Shown here: positions 60,532-64,000 of the stretch, one piece after another
How the letters are laid out: each line of letters begins with the position of its first letter
Numbering within the stretch: the stretch's first letter is position 1
Assembly (NCBI GenBank): GCA_900546495.1
Contig: URDN01000002.1
Location: 62,001 to 126,000 of the forward strand
Origin: an uncultured Lachnospiraceae bacterium
GTDB taxonomy: Bacteria; Bacillota; Clostridia; Lachnospirales; Lachnospiraceae
Reading direction: 5' to 3'
DNA length: 64,000 nucleotides
The notes under the pieces: generated by a model
Seen by the model: only the letters and a program-made list of their open reading frames with translations
Databases searched by the model: none
Told to the model about the DNA's origin: nothing
Made by a program: the position numbers and the translations under genes

Positions 60532-60724
60532 GACGAAATCAAAGACTCTTTCTGCAACCGCTAGCCGTTCGTTACCTTCGTTTTGCTTCAGTTTTATCGC
60601 GCTCACTTCCAACTCCTATAAAAGCTGGTCGTCTCTCGTTCGCGCAAAATTCGCAAAACTCAGTCACTTACTGAATCGCTTGTCGCAGAAAGAGTCTTTG
60701 ATTTCGTCATTTACACAGTGAATT
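60532..60724 (+). repeat. Structured ~175-nt element, copy B
   Basis: A perfect 24-bp terminal stem (60532-60555 with 60685-60708), a conserved interior and the tail CATTTACACAGTGAA. It aligns end to end with copy A (36661). As there, it lies between convergent genes, here the small membrane protein and the DUF4340 gene. Confidence 0.75.
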
Positions 60725-60816
60725 TTTCACTTTTCAGTTACAATGTCACTTTGCATCACATAGTTTTATTATTACAGTTAGAGATATAGTTACATTCACA
60801 CAATTAAATCACATTA

Positions 60817-61407
60817 TTATTCCGTTGTAGCCGAAGTATCGGAAGATGTATCGTCAGCATCATCGGTATCGCCAACTTTCAAATCATCTACACCTTTATT
60901 CAACGTAGTGTTTACATAACTGCTGCCAACCAGATAAACATTATCATCACCGCTGACCTGTACATAAATACCGCCCACGATTTCATTTTCCATTCCAAAA
61001 GTCAGTGTTTTTTCACTGCCATCCGAAAAGTTCAATGTCACCTGCTGCGTCGGCTGATCAATCCCGTACTCTGATACATCTTCAGGACTCTCTACGGTAC
61101 TGTCCGCTGTCATGCTGCCAAGAGAGGAAAGCATGGTTTTCATTTTATCTGCATCAATCTGTGCCGTCGGATCTGTACTGCAGCTCCAGGTATCATCCGT
61201 TTTGGTAAATTCCAGTGTTTCACCGGAATATTCATAGGAAATCCCCGTCACATCATCGGATGCAAACTGCAATGCATAGACTTTCTCGTCTTCTTCCTGC
61301 TGTGCTGCTTTCTGGTCCTGTTTTTTCTGATATCCTTTCAAACCTGCAGATGCCGCTACAATCGCCACCAACGCAACCACCAAAATTATCCATTGTTTTT
61401 TTCTCAT
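60817..61407 (-). CDS. DUF4340 protein
   Basis: 196 residues with an N-terminal membrane anchor (about 5-25), then a DUF4340 domain (VYALQFASDDVTGISYEYSGETLEFTK near 46) and a Asp/Thr-rich tail. Other DUF4340 proteins are usually longer and form part of Gld-like ABC systems. Start 61407 (MRKKQWIIL) follows GGAAAGGAA. It is 97 bp downstream of the fused permease gene, in the same operon. Confidence 0.8.
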   Translation of the reverse strand: MRKKQWIILVVALVAIVAASAGLKGYQKKQDQKAAQQEEDEKVYALQFASDDVTGISYEYSGETLEFTKTDDTWSCSTDPTAQIDADKMKTMLSSLGSMTADSTVESPEDVSEYGIDQPTQQVTLNFSDGSEKTLTFGMENEIVGGIYVQVSGDDNVYLVGSSYVNTTLNKGVDDLKVGDTDDADDTSSDTSATTE

Positions 61408-61504
61408 TACAAATTCCTTTCCAGCAAAGGAGACTCTGTACGCAATTCCCGTCATTGTAAACGAACCTATTATTTAAACTGCGTACATCTCCACAGAATA
61501 TTTC

Positions 61505-63607
61505 CTACGCGCGGCGTCTTCGATACCAGATCACAATGCCAATCACAAGCAATACCACCGGAAGTACCATAACAAGTAATGTCTCACTCATAATAGCAAC
61601 AGACTGATTTACAGACAACGTTGTATATGTGTACGGTTTTGCATCAATGGATACCGCTGAATCTGAACTTGCAAATGTGCTTGCAATTCCTTTGAACAGT
61701 GCAAGGTTCTGTCCGGACACAATGGAATCAGCATCATTGGAAAATGCCAGAACAGATGCCACTACGGTAATATCTGCACCGCTCTCACTGTCTGTTACAT
61801 TCGCTGCCAGTGTAAATTTGCCTGTCTGATCTCCGGATTCTTTTTCAAATGTTGTAATATTGGAAATATCTGTTTTCACATAAGCATTATCAGATGTCGT
61901 CAATAGATCCGTCCATGTGATAGTATCCGGATGTGCACCTGCATTTGTCAGTGCCTGTGCATACGGCATAAATACATAGTTGGTCACCTTGGAAGTCTGC
62001 GTTGCAGAAGCCACATCCGGCAGCAGATAAAACGGATACTGATAATAATGGGAACTGTCAGAATCCATAACCACTCCGCTTGTCACCTGAATATCATAAG
62101 CAGACAGAATGCCGTCAAAATTCGGTGTATCTTCGGTTTTGTTATATGCAGTCGTAACGACCAGTTTTCCGCCACCTGCAAGATATTTGCTGATTTTTGC
62201 TGCATCATCTGCGGAGAAATCAGAGGTTGGACCGTTTATGATTACAGCTGCTGCATCCTCAGGAATTGCTTCTTCCTGTAATAAAGTCAGATCTTCCACG
62301 GATATGTTCATTTTTTCCAAAGCTGACTTGAAGGTATCATCCAGAGCTGTCTCACCATGACCGGTAATGGTGTATACCTTTGGCAGATCTTCGCTGGTTA
62401 CATAACTGATGGCACTGGTCAGCTGACCTTCACCGTCATATGCAGATTTTGTCTGTGTATAAGTAGAATAATCCACATCATACTGATACAGATCACTGCC
62501 AGATACCACTTTGGAAGTATTGCCGCAAACCACAATAATGCTGCCGTCAGACGGCGCCGTATCCGTATAGCTTGCATAGAAATTCGGGGAAACCGCCGGA
62601 TCAATATATTCTACTTTGATATGAGAAGATACATCCTTATAATTGCTCAGTGTCCGTGCCACTGTATCATCTGCACTCTTTTCGGATGATAATACATATA
62701 AGGTAACATCCTGTTTTAAATTTTTGACCAGATTTACACTGTCATCGGTCAGTGTATACAGATTCTGAGAAGTCAGATCCACGCTTTTTGCTTTCTCCGG
62801 CAATTCATTTGCAAATACATTTACTGCCACAACAATCGCAAGCCCGATCACTACAAAACTGGAGTTGAACACGCCTCTTCGGATTTTCTTTGCACTTACG
62901 GACCAGCGGTGTTTCTGTACAAGCTGGCAGGTCAGGAATAAAAATAATGCCGTGCCGCTGACATAGTAAACAATGCCCGTCACATCCAAAATCCCATTAC
63001 AGAAATTTTCAAGATGTGTCTGTGTACACAAAGCATTCAACACTTTTGTTACCACATTTTCACTGCTGGAGATCAGTCCTGTGATCTGCTGCATCATAAA
63101 TCCGATAAAAAGCAGAGCAAAAGACAGTACTGCTGCGATCACCTGACTCTCTGTCAATGCAGAAACAAAAACACAGATGGCGATGGAAAGACATCCATAC
63201 AACCAGATTCCCAAAATAGCCGCATAGGACTCTGCCATTGGCACACTGCCAAACCGTGACAATAACAACGGGCAGAGACAAATGGCACCGATTACAACAG
63301 AAAAAATTGCTGCCAGCGCCAGAAACTTGCCAATAATAATTTTCGGAATAGAAACCGGTGCTGTATACAACAACTGATCTGTTTTCATTCTTCGATCCTC
63401 TGCCATACTGCGCATTGTAAGGATTGGTATGATAATAACCAGTACAAATGCTACATTGGAGAGGGAATAAGACAGATACGGAGTCCCGTAGATCAGGTTA
63501 TTTGCCACAAAATATAAATTAAATACGAAGAAAAATGCTGCAAGGAAAATCCATCCGATCACAGAGGTGAAATATGCCTTCAGCTCTCTTTTTAATACTG
63601 CCATCAT
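61505..63607 (-). CDS. Fused ABC-2 permease and GldG-like auxiliary protein
   Basis: 700 residues. The first half is an ABC-2 type permease with six helices (MAVLKRELKAYFTSVIGW start, GldF-like, about 1-240). The second half (about 260-700) is the GldG-like ABC auxiliary domain with one helix at each end (PKVYTITGHGETALDDTF near 405) and a C-terminal anchor followed by RRRR. In Bacteroidetes GldF and GldG are separate gliding proteins; in Firmicutes the system is of unknown cargo. The start overlaps the ATPase stop (ATGA). Confidence 0.85.
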   Translation of the reverse strand: MMAVLKRELKAYFTSVIGWIFLAAFFFVFNLYFVANNLIYGTPYLSYSLSNVAFVLVIIIPILTMRSMAEDRRMKTDQLLYTAPVSIPKIIIGKFLALAAIFSVVIGAICLCPLLLSRFGSVPMAESYAAILGIWLYGCLSIAICVFVSALTESQVIAAVLSFALLFIGFMMQQITGLISSSENVVTKVLNALCTQTHLENFCNGILDVTGIVYYVSGTALFLFLTCQLVQKHRWSVSAKKIRRGVFNSSFVVIGLAIVVAVNVFANELPEKAKSVDLTSQNLYTLTDDSVNLVKNLKQDVTLYVLSSEKSADDTVARTLSNYKDVSSHIKVEYIDPAVSPNFYASYTDTAPSDGSIIVVCGNTSKVVSGSDLYQYDVDYSTYTQTKSAYDGEGQLTSAISYVTSEDLPKVYTITGHGETALDDTFKSALEKMNISVEDLTLLQEEAIPEDAAAVIINGPTSDFSADDAAKISKYLAGGGKLVVTTAYNKTEDTPNFDGILSAYDIQVTSGVVMDSDSSHYYQYPFYLLPDVASATQTSKVTNYVFMPYAQALTNAGAHPDTITWTDLLTTSDNAYVKTDISNITTFEKESGDQTGKFTLAANVTDSESGADITVVASVLAFSNDADSIVSGQNLALFKGIASTFASSDSAVSIDAKPYTYTTLSVNQSVAIMSETLLVMVLPVVLLVIGIVIWYRRRRA

Positions 63608-64000
63608 GCTTTCTGCACCTCCTCAGATCCGGTCAGCTCAAGGAATACATCCTCCAGCGTCTTTGTATTTACTTTCATCTCTAATAAAATAAGCTGATGT
63701 GCAACACAGTAGCGGAACACAGCCTCCCTGATATCCTGATTTTCTTTTGCCATGACAGAGAGATGATATTCTCCATTCTGTGTCTCCACAGGCTGTTCGG
63801 ATGTTTCTTCGGAAGCATCCGTGCCTGGTGTTTCATCCTTATCAGATTCTGTTACTTCCTCCGAAATCTCTCTGGTGATCTCAAAGGATTTCACACCCGG
63901 AATTTCTTTCATCTGTTCTACATCGCTGCGCGCGCCGCTGACTGTCACTTCTAACTGCTGTGCACCGCTCATGCGGCTTTCCAGATGTTCCATAGAATCA
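63604..64000 (-). CDS. ABC transporter ATP-binding protein (C-terminal part, runs off window)
   Basis: Only the last 131 codons are visible: a C-terminal regulatory extension after the ATPase core, of the type in GldA/NosF/CcmA-like ATPases (EVTVSGARSDVEQMKEI near start; ending LKVNTKTLEDVFLELTG-like KTLEDVFLELT). An acidic linker (SDKDETPGTDASEETSEQP) is inserted. The Walker motifs lie beyond the edge. It is coupled to the permease gene by a 4-bp overlap and would power it. Confidence 0.8.
   Translation of the reverse strand, partial: DSMEHLESRMSGAQQLEVTVSGARSDVEQMKEIPGVKSFEITREISEEVTESDKDETPGTDASEETSEQPVETQNGEYHLSVMAKENQDIREAVFRYCVAHQLILLEMKVNTKTLEDVFLELTGSEEVQKA

Overview
The window is a chromosomal segment of a Gram-positive, endospore-forming anaerobe, most likely a member of the Lachnospiraceae (Clostridia). 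The evidence is sporulation genes (spoIIIAA-AD, spoIVA, sigG, spoIIGA-sigE, a Spo0E-like gene), a Firmicute-type division and cell-wall cluster with a MraZ box, phosphate butyryltransferase/butyrate kinase, NfnAB, and a tryptophan T-box transporter. Almost all genes are on the minus strand. No rRNA, tRNA, CRISPR array, prophage or complete insertion sequence was seen.

Layout: 1-2.4 kb carries the end of the spoIIIA operon and rpsU. 2.6-9.5 kb carries alaS, a ClC channel, rnhA, an amidohydrolase and purine nucleoside phosphorylase. 9.8-12.7 kb has spoIVA and a divergent C_GCAxxG/HxlR pair. 12.8-17.5 kb is an energy module: NfnAB, butyrate kinase and phosphate butyryltransferase. 17.9-24 kb is a catabolic island: a GntR regulator, a small zinc-ribbon protein, a BKACE-family enzyme, a cyclase-family hydrolase, a 3-hydroxyacyl-CoA-dehydrogenase-like enzyme, an SDR and a divergent cupin. 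24.3-27.5 kb is a TrpXYZ-type ABC transporter behind a T-box with a UGG specifier. 27.5-30.7 kb has two COG0523 GTPases and a DUF2156 protein. 30.8-36.7 kb has an ABC exporter, a LUD protein, argS and sigG. 37-41 kb has sortase B, an L,D-transpeptidase, sigE and spoIIGA. 41-53 kb is the dcw cluster from ftsZ back to mraZ. 53-55 kb has small proteins, 55-60.5 kb an L-arabinose cluster with an AraC-type regulator, and 60.8-64 kb a Gld-like ABC system cut off by the window edge.

The most notable system is at 19.1-23.3 kb. The four enzyme families match, step for step, the anaerobic phloroglucinol pathway: phloroglucinol reductase (SDR), dihydrophloroglucinol cyclohydrolase (cyclase family), 3-hydroxy-5-oxohexanoate dehydrogenase and triacetate acetoacetate-lyase (BKACE). 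The acetoacetyl-CoA and acetoacetate made would feed butyrate formation, whose terminal ATP-yielding step (Ptb-Buk) and redox balancer (NfnAB) lie next door. This suggests a gut bacterium that degrades flavonoid A-rings, of the Eubacterium ramulus type. The species name is only a guess.

Non-coding DNA is also informative. There are six hairpins with a shared apical core but unrelated outer arms, four copies of a two-hairpin repeat upstream of minus-strand genes, two ~175-nt elements with covarying terminal stems (both between convergent genes), one IS66-like MITE with an 8-bp target duplication, a Spo0A-like box inside the ftsZ terminator loop upstream of spoIIGA, and a sigG leader whose ribosome binding site can pair with an upstream anti-RBS.
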